Source: a virus
Reading direction: 5' to 3' (one strand)
Length of the DNA stretch: 40,453 nucleotides
IMG/VR virus record: IMGVR_UViG_3300025120_000158
Location: 1 to 40,453 of that record
Shown: positions 8,479-15,329 of the stretch, piece after piece
How the letters are laid out: every line of letters begins with the position of its first letter
Numbering within the stretch: position 1 is the stretch's first letter
Made by a program: the position numbers and the translations under genes
Notes under the pieces: model-generated
What the model was told of the DNA's origin: nothing
Seen by the model: the letters and a program-made list of their open reading frames with translations, nothing else
Database searches by the model: none

Positions 8479-9825
8479 TTACTTCCCTGCTAGTTTACTG
8501 AACAATCTGTTTGATGCTTCAAACACCTCTTTGGATTCTCTTTGTTCTCTGCCTTCTGGTTCTGTTCCACCCGCTTCGGCATCAGAGGCGCCAAACTCAT
8601 CTGTCTCAAGGTCATCTATCCCTGAGTCATCTAAGTCTGCGTCTGTTGTGTCCATGTCCATCGTGTCATCGGCGCCCATAGGGTCTGATGCTACTTCTTC
8701 TCCGGTCAAAATTCTTACACCGTTGTCTAGCTCTTGTCTAGTTGTCGTTAAAGTGGCTTCCGCCTGTTCAATCGCTGGTTGGATTTTTTGTAGGAATGCG
8801 TCTGATTTCTCAGCACCCATCTCGTCTCTGATTCTGTCTGCTAGTTCTAACATACCCTCTGTCTTCATTGATGCTAGATCTTCCAAGAATGATGTAACCT
8901 TGTCCATCATGTCCTTGGCCGCTAAAATTAATTCTGATTGTTCTTCTACGCCCTCGTTCACTGATTCTGCTGGAACTGTTTGTCCTTGCAATATGGCCAT
9001 TAATTTTTTTCTTGTTGCTGGATCTGATGCCATTTGTTGAAACTGTTTCATAAAATCTGTCTTCATTGTTGGAGCACTTTGTTTTTGTGCCGGTGCTTGA
9101 AATCTAAAAGTGTCTTGCACAGATTTCATTAAAATGTCGTCTACTTGTTTTTTGTTTAGAACTTTTCCTGCAGGACCTTTTGGTGTCCTGTCTGTTTTAT
9201 ATCCTTGTTTCTGTAAGAAAGATTGTAAATCTGATACTGTTAATGCATCTGCATCACCGCCTGTTTGTCCTGCGTATCTACGTAGTTGCACATAAAGTTC
9301 TCTTGCTTTTTTATCTGCCTGAGCCGCACCTTTTAATCCTGCCGCCGTGCCTTTCATTCCAACAGCACCTGCCGCCTTTGCTCCTATAGATCTTAAACCA
9401 CGTTTTATAAGACCTGCTCCAGGCACTTCATTTAATTCTGCTTCATTGTCGAGTAATTTAGATGCCGCTTCTCTCTCATCTGGACTTAATGGTTGACCTT
9501 TTTTAAGTTTGTCTTTGATTGGTGCTGATGCCTTGTCTAACACTGGGTTAGCATCGCCACCATACTCTGCAAGTTTTCTTTCTGTTATCGCTTGATTGAT
9601 AACATCCAACATCATTTGATTCTTTTGGTAGTTGTTGTCTTTTAATTCTTGTCCAAAGTGTGTGTTCTGTGTGATCTCGTGTATCTTAGTTCTTACATGA
9701 TTTGCGTAATCTTGCAACTCTTCCTCGTTAAATTTTGTTAGGTCCATGGTCATGTTGAATCTAGATTCAAATTCTTTTAGTAAAGATTCAGTTGTGATAG
9801 GTTTTGTAAGGTCTAAGCTCTTCAT
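8479..9825 (-). CDS. Unknown late protein, probably virion or assembly related
   Basis: 448 residues. It has a helical N-terminal region, a Gly/Ala-rich stretch near 145-175 (GLIKRGLRSIGAKAAGAVG), a Gln-rich centre, a helix-rich segment (AAKDMMDKVTSFLEDL) and a highly acidic Asp/Glu/Thr tail ending in LFSKLAGK. No known catalytic motif is present. The late-type box AATAAATA 8 bases before the ATG, and no Shine-Dalgarno site, place it with the late genes. The composition would suit an internal head or scaffold-like protein, but this is not shown. Confidence 0.6.
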   Translation of the reverse strand: MKSLDLTKPITTESLLKEFESRFNMTMDLTKFNEEELQDYANHVRTKIHEITQNTHFGQELKDNNYQKNQMMLDVINQAITERKLAEYGGDANPVLDKASAPIKDKLKKGQPLSPDEREAASKLLDNEAELNEVPGAGLIKRGLRSIGAKAAGAVGMKGTAAGLKGAAQADKKARELYVQLRRYAGQTGGDADALTVSDLQSFLQKQGYKTDRTPKGPAGKVLNKKQVDDILMKSVQDTFRFQAPAQKQSAPTMKTDFMKQFQQMASDPATRKKLMAILQGQTVPAESVNEGVEEQSELILAAKDMMDKVTSFLEDLASMKTEGMLELADRIRDEMGAEKSDAFLQKIQPAIEQAEATLTTTRQELDNGVRILTGEEVASDPMGADDTMDMDTTDADLDDSGIDDLETDEFGASDAEAGGTEPEGREQRESKEVFEASNRLFSKLAGK

Positions 9826-9833
9826 ACTGTGTT

Positions 9834-9841
9834 TATTTATT
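9834..9841 (-). promoter_or_regulatory. T4-late-type promoter box (AATAAATA)
   Basis: The minus-strand box ends 8 bases before the ATG at 9825, just past the end of the upstream gene. No ribosome site fits in the gap. Confidence 0.55.
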
Positions 9842-9843
9842 AT

Positions 9844-10347
9844 CTACGTGCCGAACGTGTCACTAAAGATCTGCTGTATGTTTGCTTTACAGTCGTCCGC
9901 TAGGCGGTTAGCGACATCTAATCTGTCCCAATATACATCTTCTGTAAGTTCGTCCTTGTTCTTCTGTGCTTCCTTTATCATTCGTTTAGCACTCTGTATA
10001 TCAAACAGTTGTGATGCATGTTTGGCATCCAAATCTAATATGTTGGTTGGTATGTTCTTGCCATCTGCCAGATAGTGTGATACCAGTATGGCTGTCTGTT
10101 TTAGATTGATATCGTTATGTAGCACTGTGGCTTCCATCATGTCCGCTATCACGTACACATATCTAGTGCCTGTGTGTTTCTTGGGTACGATTGCTATGTT
10201 GCCTATGAGGATGCCTTTTGAAAACTGTTTTGGTAGATGTTGGAATGGTCTGCGTGCCTGCTCCTTGTGTGCCAGGTCCGCAAGTTTGCCCTTCAGCCCG
10301 TAGGCCTCGATCTGTTTTACCAGTTCTGATTTATTTTTTCCTGTCAT
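9844..10347 (-). CDS. Unknown conserved phage protein
   Basis: 167 residues from the ATG at 10347 (MTGKNKSELVKQIEAYG). An in-frame TTG nine bases earlier gives a slightly longer version. It is predicted mostly alpha/beta with a basic N-terminal half (ARRPFQHLPKQFSKG) followed by hydrophobic strands (GILIGNIAIVPKK, RYVYVIADMM) and a helical C-terminus. No motif is recognised. The start lies inside the 3' end of the preceding gene (17-base overlap), so translation is probably coupled. Confidence 0.6.
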   Translation of the reverse strand: MTGKNKSELVKQIEAYGLKGKLADLAHKEQARRPFQHLPKQFSKGILIGNIAIVPKKHTGTRYVYVIADMMEATVLHNDINLKQTAILVSHYLADGKNIPTNILDLDAKHASQLFDIQSAKRMIKEAQKNKDELTEDVYWDRLDVANRLADDCKANIQQIFSDTFGT

Positions 10348-10564
10348 TTGCAACAAACTTTATCTTTCTATTTAAAGCATATTGCATGTGGGTGTCAAGT
10401 TTCTTACGAACGAACACAGCCTTGTCGGCCAACTTCTTGGCTCTGTCTGCGTCCTCCGGTGACAGTTGATCGCTCCTGAATGATTCCAGTGCATGTGCCC
10501 GTATAAATTCAACGTCTGTGTCTGTTACGTATACCCTGGCCTTAGGTGCTATTTGTATGAACAT
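10331..10564 (-). CDS. Unknown small protein
   Basis: 77 residues, basic at the C-terminus (ALNRKIKFVANDRKK) and helical in the middle (SPEDADRAKKLADKAVFVRKKL). No recognised domain and no good Shine-Dalgarno site. It overlaps the next gene in the minus-strand run. Confidence 0.55.
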   Translation of the reverse strand: MFIQIAPKARVYVTDTDVEFIRAHALESFRSDQLSPEDADRAKKLADKAVFVRKKLDTHMQYALNRKIKFVANDRKK

Positions 10565-10577
10565 GTATTGGTGAATT

Positions 10578-10883
10578 TTAGCCTGGCATCTTCATCAGGA
10601 TCACTACCACTGTTGATAGTAAGCCTGCGACTACTGTGCCTGCTGTTGCTATGATCGTCTTCTGACTGCTCTTGTGACTAATCTGTTGATCTTCGTTCAT
10701 CTTGGATAGTCTGATTTCTATCGCACTCAGTCTGTCGTGTAACCCTTTGTATCTCTCTGAACAAAGGTCCACGTGTGCTTCTAGGTTCTGTTTTTCTAAT
10801 TCTGTTGTACTCATATATCTTTGTAAATCTCTTTTGAGGATTTGTACCTCCGCTAGTAGAGCCTGTAGATGAGCCTGTTCCAT
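10578..10883 (-). CDS. Coiled-coil protein with C-terminal membrane anchor (XhlA/holin-like layout)
   Basis: 101 residues. About 70 residues of heptad-rich coiled coil (LLAEVQILKRDLQRYM, LHDRLSAIEIRLSKMNEDQ) are followed by a single C-terminal membrane segment (TIIATAGTVVAGLLSTVVVILMKM). This is the layout of XhlA-type hemolysin/holin-associated proteins and of some other tail-anchored phage proteins. A lysis role is possible but unproven, because the endolysin lies far away in the early arm at 35614. The late-type box is 49 bases upstream. Confidence 0.6.
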   Translation of the reverse strand: MEQAHLQALLAEVQILKRDLQRYMSTTELEKQNLEAHVDLCSERYKGLHDRLSAIEIRLSKMNEDQQISHKSSQKTIIATAGTVVAGLLSTVVVILMKMPG

Positions 10884-10931
10884 TGCCTGTGCGTGCCTTG
10901 TTAAGTTTTTGTTTGTGCCTAATTTATGCTA

Positions 10932-11447
10932 TTATTTATCGATAGGACCGGCATATGAAAAGTACGTGTTTATGACTCCTCCTGACAGTGCACCGATGAT
11001 CTTTTGTCTGTCTGTCCCTGATAGATCTTCAGTAACGAAAGTTTGTATTGGCAGGTGTGCAGTGTTCATGCAATCTGCAACCACTGGCACAAGACTGAAA
11101 TCATCAACTAGACTCTGGGTAGGATCGACCACGTCGCCATATACTCCCGACTGCTCCGTGAAGAACTGGAAGTGCCAGGTCAAGTGTGGGCCTTCGTAGT
11201 AGGAGCCGAACTCATGATTAGCCAGATTGGGTAGTTCCACTTGCTTGGGTGGGTGATCCCATGTTATGTTACCCCTCATCTGTAGCAGTTGTAACATAGT
11301 GGCAAAGTTGCTGTTCTGCTCGCGAGCCATAGACAGTGTGTGCTTGTCGTGTATCTCATTGCCTGCTGTGGTTATGAATGGGAATTGCTGTTTTAGATTG
11401 CCGTTGTCAGTGATGTCTACCAGGGTGTGTATTCTGTACTCGTGCAT
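10932..11447 (-). CDS. Unknown conserved protein of marine T4-like phages
   Basis: 171 residues beginning MHEYRIHTLVDITDNG, an opening I associate with uncharacterised marine T4-like phage proteins. It is a soluble mixed alpha/beta protein with aromatic-rich centre (GPHLTWHFQFFTEQSGVYGD) and no catalytic signature. The gene follows a terminator and has its own late-type box 5 bases before the ATG. Confidence 0.6.
   Translation of the reverse strand: MHEYRIHTLVDITDNGNLKQQFPFITTAGNEIHDKHTLSMAREQNSNFATMLQLLQMRGNITWDHPPKQVELPNLANHEFGSYYEGPHLTWHFQFFTEQSGVYGDVVDPTQSLVDDFSLVPVVADCMNTAHLPIQTFVTEDLSGTDRQKIIGALSGGVINTYFSYAGPIDK
10933..10940 (-). promoter_or_regulatory. Possible late-type promoter box (GATAAATA)
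   Basis: The minus-strand GATAAATA lies 49 bases before the coiled-coil gene ATG at 10883 and at the end of the upstream gene. Unlike most late boxes here, it leaves room for a normal leader. Confidence 0.4.
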
Positions 11448-11452
11448 ATCGA

Positions 11453-11460
11453 TATTTAAG
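11453..11460 (-). promoter_or_regulatory. Late-type promoter box (CTTAAATA)
   Basis: The minus-strand box is 5 bases before the ATG at 11447 and just downstream of the terminator at 11469-11500, so it would restart transcription for the next gene. Confidence 0.45.
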
Positions 11461-11468
11461 TCATTAAA

Positions 11469-11500
11469 AAAGGGCGAACCTAATTAAAGATCCGCCCTTT
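11469..11500 (-). terminator. Rho-independent terminator
   Basis: A perfect 8-bp stem (AAAGGGCG with CGCCCTTT) around a 16-base loop. Read on the minus strand it runs directly into a T-tract (CGCCCTTTTTTAATGA). It closes the three-gene unit 12784-11527. Confidence 0.85.
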
Positions 11501-11526
11501 GGTAATTGTGTATCAGTCTAATTGGA

Positions 11527-11928
11527 TTAGAATGAAGCCGCCGTAGCCGCCACAACAGTTGCACTGCTCAGGTTTACTGGACCTGGACCAACTGATGTTA
11601 ACAGTTGTAAGACAGTTTGTAGGTATGCCGCGAAAGCCTCACTGTTCGTACCATCGTACGTGTCAGTTCCGAACTCACCTTCGAACACCATGTCAAATAC
11701 TTGACCTGCATTCGCACCACCATCAGCTCTTAATTTAGTGATGATGATTGGAGTTGCCTCTTGCGTCATTGTTGCTATTGCCGCCTGCACAGTACCCAAT
11801 GGTCCCATTTCAGCAGATGATGTAAAGTCTGTACCGTTAACTGCGAAGTCAACTGTAACAGCCGTGATCGTCTTACCTGAAAGGTGATCCGTTGTGTTTG
11901 CTTTAGTCGGGTTTATTTTAGTTGTCAT
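11527..11928 (-). CDS. Small Ala/Thr-rich protein, likely abundant virion protein (third of three)
   Basis: 133 residues, low in aromatic and charged residues, rich in A/T/S/V/G, ending NLSSATVVAATAASF. A beta-strand start (ITAVTVDFAVNG) is followed by a helix (TVQAAIATMTQEA), a variable middle, a second helix (AFAAYLQTVLQLL) and a beta C-terminus. The Shine-Dalgarno site GGAGATAT precedes the ATG. The same helix-then-beta-tail plan occurs in the two genes upstream. Composition and strong translation signals suggest a virion or decoration protein, which is inference only. Confidence 0.6.
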   Translation of the reverse strand: MTTKINPTKANTTDHLSGKTITAVTVDFAVNGTDFTSSAEMGPLGTVQAAIATMTQEATPIIITKLRADGGANAGQVFDMVFEGEFGTDTYDGTNSEAFAAYLQTVLQLLTSVGPGPVNLSSATVVAATAASF

Positions 11929-11955
11929 TTTCTATATCTCCTATAACTTTAACTA

Positions 11956-12375
11956 TTAGTCAGATTGAACTTCAGTGTCAGATAGGCCTTTGCTTGCCGC
12001 TGTCGCTGAACTGATAGTTGCAGTGATTTTAGAGTTACTGTTCAACGCTCTTAACGCCGCCTGTATCGCGTCGATAGTAGTTGTTGCACTGATCGTGTCT
12101 AACGCATCAGATCTAACCATGAAGGTCATCTCTGTGTTACCGTTCGCTAGAATACCTCTTCCTATCACGTTAACACCTTGGTTTTCAATTGCTTGTCTGC
12201 ACAATTCTAAACCTGCTGTGTTAGCCGATGCTAATGGGAAAGTTGTTTCACTGTTCATCGCTGAGATGTAGTCTACTGAGATGAATGTTATACCAACACC
12301 CTCTGCTTCATATAGACCATTAGGTGTTTGAAAGTTACCCGGGCCACCTGCCGGAATTGCTGTATCGTAAGCCAT
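11956..12375 (-). CDS. Small protein, likely abundant virion protein (second of three)
   Basis: 139 residues with GITFISVDYISAM, a central helix (AGLELCRQAIENQG), a beta segment (NTEMTFMVRSDA), another helix (TIDAIQAALRALN) and a beta tail (SKITATISSATAAS). The tail resembles that of the neighbour at 11527. GGAGAAAC precedes the ATG. It has no enzyme motif. It is part of the strongly translated 12784-11527 unit. Confidence 0.6.
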   Translation of the reverse strand: MAYDTAIPAGGPGNFQTPNGLYEAEGVGITFISVDYISAMNSETTFPLASANTAGLELCRQAIENQGVNVIGRGILANGNTEMTFMVRSDALDTISATTTIDAIQAALRALNSNSKITATISSATAASKGLSDTEVQSD

Positions 12376-12397
12376 TTTATGTTTCTCCTAATTGCTA

Positions 12398-12784
12398 TTA
12401 AGCAAATTTTAATGTTGATTTAATTGAACAAGCAACAGTACCTGATCCAAAGTTAACTGAATCTACTGTTCCTAGGTTGATGATGTCCTCAACTAATACT
12501 TGTGCAAGTGTACCAGAAACAGTTCCATCTAATGAAGTGAAATTATTGATCGTGTCAGTTAAATTTCCTTCTAAGATGTAGTCCTGTTTAGTACCCGTAT
12601 CGTATACCGCACCTGCGGCTAAGATAGTTCCTCTTGATAGTACTGTGTTGATGATTGCTTCCATTGCCTCTCTCGAAGCGTCTGCGTCTACGTCCCAATC
12701 TAAGTGTATCATAGTTATAGGTTTACCTATAGTTCTGATATCTTCGCCGATTAGAGTAGTCACGGTTCTTTGTGGTGTTGCCAT
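12398..12784 (-). CDS. Small protein, likely abundant virion protein (first of three)
   Basis: 128 residues. It has beta strand TMIHLDWDVD, helix SREAMEAIINTVLSRG, then beta-rich turns and C-terminal strands (VNFGSGTVACSIKSTLKFA). The strongest ribosome site in the late region, GGAGGATTAAAA, precedes the ATG, and a late-type box lies 61 bases upstream. The leader and Shine-Dalgarno site contrast with the leaderless-style late genes nearby. Confidence 0.62.
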   Translation of the reverse strand: MATPQRTVTTLIGEDIRTIGKPITMIHLDWDVDADASREAMEAIINTVLSRGTILAAGAVYDTGTKQDYILEGNLTDTINNFTSLDGTVSGTLAQVLVEDIINLGTVDSVNFGSGTVACSIKSTLKFA

Positions 12785-12845
12785 TTTTAATCCTCCTTTT
12801 TTCTGATTAAATGACTATGACCCCGCTCAGGGATCAAGTTGCAAG

Positions 12846-12853
12846 TATTTATT
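12846..12853 (-). promoter_or_regulatory. T4-late-type promoter box (AATAAATA)
   Basis: Minus-strand AATAAATA sits 61 bases upstream of the ATG at 12784. The following leader contains GGAGG, so this is a late promoter with a conventional 5' leader. Confidence 0.55.
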
Positions 12854-12881
12854 GGTAAAGTTGGTAAATTATGCTGTAATA

Positions 12882-13499
12882 TTACGATTTTAGCCAGACT
12901 TCGTCACTTTTGGTACGTTTTTGGAACTTGTAGCCTAGATCTTTCAGTATTGCTTCACACTTTTGTGTAATGTTGTTTCTCTTGTCTCTTTTCATTTCAA
13001 TATTGATAACTGGATTATTCTTGGTCAATGTCTCCCTTGCACCATTCAACAATGGTACTTCGAATCCGTCAACGTCTATCTTTACGAAGTCCACATTGGT
13101 CAGTGCAAAACTGTCAAGCGTCCTGCAATCAATATCTCCATCTTCATTTTGTAACACAGTTGAATTGAAGCCTTGTTTTGCCTTGTGTTCCTTGTCCGAC
13201 AATCCGATAGGCCAAAGTAAGACATTGTTCTCGTCGATGTTCTTGTTGAAGCACTCCCTGAAGTTGGGATTTGGTTCGAAGCAAACTACACTTTCAAACT
13301 TGCTACAAAGTGGTCTCGTCCACTGTCCTATGTTGCTACCTATGTCTAGACACACCCGCCATTGTTTGATATATTTCAGTGCGGCATCTCTTTGAAGTCG
13401 TTGCCCGTTGCCGGCATCGTCCAGGAAGGTCGGTTTGTCGTGCTGTCCATACAGCACCCAGAAACTACTTTCGTTCGGCACCACACTCCTTGCAGTCAC
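12882..13499 (-). CDS. FkbM-family SAM-dependent methyltransferase
   Basis: Up to 205 residues. CLDIGSNIGQWT is the SAM-binding glycine motif I, VVCFEPNPNF is motif II, and VDFVKIDVDGFEVPLLNGARETL is the diagnostic FkbM block. The family O-methylates sugars and other small molecules, consistent with glycan modification. The longest frame starts with GTG at 13499; other GTG codons at 13484 and 13481 are possible because AAGGAG occurs nearby. The 5' end overlaps the cysteine-rich mini-gene by 35 bases or less, so translation may be coupled to it. Confidence 0.85.
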   Translation of the reverse strand: MTARSVVPNESSFWVLYGQHDKPTFLDDAGNGQRLQRDAALKYIKQWRVCLDIGSNIGQWTRPLCSKFESVVCFEPNPNFRECFNKNIDENNVLLWPIGLSDKEHKAKQGFNSTVLQNEDGDIDCRTLDSFALTNVDFVKIDVDGFEVPLLNGARETLTKNNPVINIEMKRDKRNNITQKCEAILKDLGYKFQKRTKSDEVWLKS

Positions 13500-13581
13500 A
13501 GTCAGGACAGTCTAGGCACTCGCCACAAGATCGTCCACAATGTTGTTCGCACTCGCACTTCTCACAGATATATTTGATCAT
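13465..13581 (-). CDS. 10-cysteine mini-protein B (metallothionein-like)
   Basis: 38 residues, beginning MIKYICEKCECEQHC and ending in KECGAERK. Cysteines are at 6, 9, 11, 15, 19, 22, 25, 28, 30 and 33, that is C-x2-C-x-C-x3-C-x3-C-x2-C-x2-C-x2-C-x-C-x2-C. The spacing is the same as in mini-protein A upstream, though most other residues differ. The start ATG lies 2 bases after the TGA of A, in another frame. Ten Cys in 38 residues suggests metal or Fe-S binding. No close named family is recognised. Confidence 0.7.
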   Translation of the reverse strand: MIKYICEKCECEQHCGRSCGECLDCPDCDCKECGAERK

Positions 13582-13583
13582 GG

Positions 13584-13706
13584 TCAAGATGGCCTGCCCA
13601 GGCATTTGTTACAGTCACAGTGATCACAATTCTCACAGTTGGAGCATTTTTTATCACAGTGTGGATTGCAGGCACACCTATGACAGATTTTTCTTTGTTC
13701 TTTCAT
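13584..13706 (-). CDS. 10-cysteine mini-protein A (metallothionein-like)
   Basis: 40 residues, beginning MKEQRKICHRCACNPHC and ending NKCLGRPS. Cysteines are at 8, 11, 13, 17, 21, 24, 27, 30, 32 and 35, with three His between them. The start codon overlaps the TAA stop of the upstream gene (TAATG at 13704-13708), a common translational-coupling arrangement in this genome. The exact match of cysteine spacing with mini-protein B argues that both are real genes from a duplication. Metal binding is inferred. Confidence 0.7.
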   Translation of the reverse strand: MKEQRKICHRCACNPHCDKKCSNCENCDHCDCNKCLGRPS

Positions 13707-14266
13707 TATAGTTCCTTGAATTTTTTTAGAATGTCAGTGTTGGGCAGTTTAGATTGTAGTTGTTGTTGCAGTCTGTGTAGGGTCTGCATCTTCATTTTTG
13801 AATTCAACTTGTTGTAGTTGGCCACTGCTCGCCTAATGTTCTTTAAATTAGCATCTTTGATATTTAGAGATCTCTCTAGGTGTGTCAAGTTCTTGTAATG
13901 ATCTTCCCAACTTCTCAGATATCTTCTCAGTGCCATCACAGGCACGGGTTGTCTCTGCCTCATGGCTTGAGCTTCGTCCTTGTTCTTTAGTTTCTTGGTA
14001 ATTTCTGGATCACCTGACACTATGGCCAACATGTTGGACAGATCATTGTTGATCATCCTCACTTGGTCGAATGTGCCTTTCGCCATGGTTTGTTGTGCGT
14101 AATCTTTAGCGAACTGCTGTGTGCCCTTGTTCTGACTCATCAGTGCCAGTGCTAGGAAACTTAGATATATCCTCTCTGTAACCTCTGGGAAAGTGAATCT
14201 CTGCAAGTCACTATGCCGTCTTATTACCTTGCCCTCAGATACATACTTTAAAAATGGTGTTAACAT
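13706..14266 (-). CDS. Unknown helical late protein
   Basis: 186 residues from the ATG at 14266 (MLTPFLKYVSEGKVIRR). A longer open frame upstream is rejected because it would cross a perfect late promoter box and the divergent gene. The protein is almost all helical and basic, with a Gln/Leu/Lys-rich C-terminus (QTLHRLQQQLQSKLPN). No enzymatic motif is seen. It heads the small unit with the cysteine-rich mini-proteins and FkbM gene. Confidence 0.62.
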   Translation of the reverse strand: MLTPFLKYVSEGKVIRRHSDLQRFTFPEVTERIYLSFLALALMSQNKGTQQFAKDYAQQTMAKGTFDQVRMINNDLSNMLAIVSGDPEITKKLKNKDEAQAMRQRQPVPVMALRRYLRSWEDHYKNLTHLERSLNIKDANLKNIRRAVANYNKLNSKMKMQTLHRLQQQLQSKLPNTDILKKFKEL

Positions 14267-14271
14267 ATAGG

Positions 14272-14279
14272 TATTTATA
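14272..14279 (-). promoter_or_regulatory. T4 late promoter, perfect consensus TATAAATA
   Basis: The minus-strand TATAAATA ends exactly 5 bases before the ATG at 14266 (TATAAATACCTATATG). With T4 late geometry the A of the ATG would be +1, so the mRNA would be leaderless. Confidence 0.75.
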
Positions 14280-14285
14280 GGGCTT

Positions 14286-15329
14286 ATGCAACGAAACTTT
14301 ATTCTAACAGACGTAATGAAGACCGGGGACCATTCCAAACTAGAACAATTTATTAATTTACACAGTTTACCGGAACAGACCGTTGATGTCACAGGAGAAT
14401 ATTACACACTCCACACTCATGATCTCGACAGTTATGACAGGAAGTTTGCAGTAATAGATTCAAACTCGTTGCCAAAACAAGATTTACTAACAAGCAACAA
14501 AGAATTTGTTCCAGAACTAAAAAGGCGTTGTGATTTGTTACACAGTCAGGGTTTTGTTTTTATAAAGGCCAACCCATGGGAGTCACTAGATAACATAAAA
14601 AATACAAAACAGTATCCGGAGTTTGATATTGAACATATAAAATGGACAGGAGGCGTGTCATGGTTTTGGTTCTACATGTATCAAAAACATAAAGACACAA
14701 AATTCAACTTTGACCACTCTGACAAAAAATACGATTTCTTATATCTTAACAAGATGCCCAGAGCACACAGATTAAAACTGTACAACAAGTTGAAGAACAA
14801 GGGTGTGTTAGAAAATAGTTTGCACACCAAATGGCCAGACAGGAAACTGCCTGCCGAATATGAATTGCCATGGGCACCAGACTATCCGCATTATGGAATG
14901 GATCAAGACATATTTGAGAAGCCATACAACGACACTGCCTGTAGCATTGTTTCAGAGACCAACGACAACGACAACGATGTGTTCATGACAGAGAAAATAT
15001 GGAAACCCATCATAGCACAACAGATATTTGTCGTGCATGGCAACTATCTATACCTGCAGAAGTTGAGAGAAATGGGATTCAAGACATACAACAACTACTT
15101 TGAAGAAGCATATGATATAGATAGAGATCCAAATTTGAGGATTGATACTATTGTAGATGTGTGTGATAGGTTACGTGATGCTCCATGGCAGGACTTATAC
15201 TTACAAAGTAAAGCACTGAGGCAGTATAACTTCAATCACTTTTTCAACGAAGAGAAGTTGAGTTTAGAAATAAACAAAACTCTTAATTTATTTTTTGAAT
15301 TTGCTGATACCCGTCAAGTTTCTTCTTGA
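14286..15329 (+). CDS. Glycosyltransferase-like protein (GT10/fucosyltransferase-type C-terminal domain)
   Basis: 347 residues on the opposite strand to its neighbours. CSIVSETNDNDNDVFMTEKIWKPI, then QQIFVVHGNYLYLQKLREMGFKTY and an acidic-Tyr-Asp segment (FEEAYDIDRD) follow the pattern of GT10-like nucleotide-sugar transferases (SET...TEK...KPI...L..LR..GFKT...E.YD). The N-terminal half is variable, as expected for an acceptor domain. It would transfer a sugar to a glycan or virion protein. A related protein is at 25849. The last 42 bases overlap the convergent gene at 15288. A promoter was not recognised. Confidence 0.68.
   Translation: MQRNFILTDVMKTGDHSKLEQFINLHSLPEQTVDVTGEYYTLHTHDLDSYDRKFAVIDSNSLPKQDLLTSNKEFVPELKRRCDLLHSQGFVFIKANPWESLDNIKNTKQYPEFDIEHIKWTGGVSWFWFYMYQKHKDTKFNFDHSDKKYDFLYLNKMPRAHRLKLYNKLKNKGVLENSLHTKWPDRKLPAEYELPWAPDYPHYGMDQDIFEKPYNDTACSIVSETNDNDNDVFMTEKIWKPIIAQQIFVVHGNYLYLQKLREMGFKTYNNYFEEAYDIDRDPNLRIDTIVDVCDRLRDAPWQDLYLQSKALRQYNFNHFFNEEKLSLEINKTLNLFFEFADTRQVSS

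Noticed and set aside
13465-13706. The two cysteine-rich ORFs as one frameshifted gene
   Set aside because: Each has its own ATG and stop, and the identical cysteine spacing spans each ORF fully, so a tandem duplication explains them better than a broken single gene.
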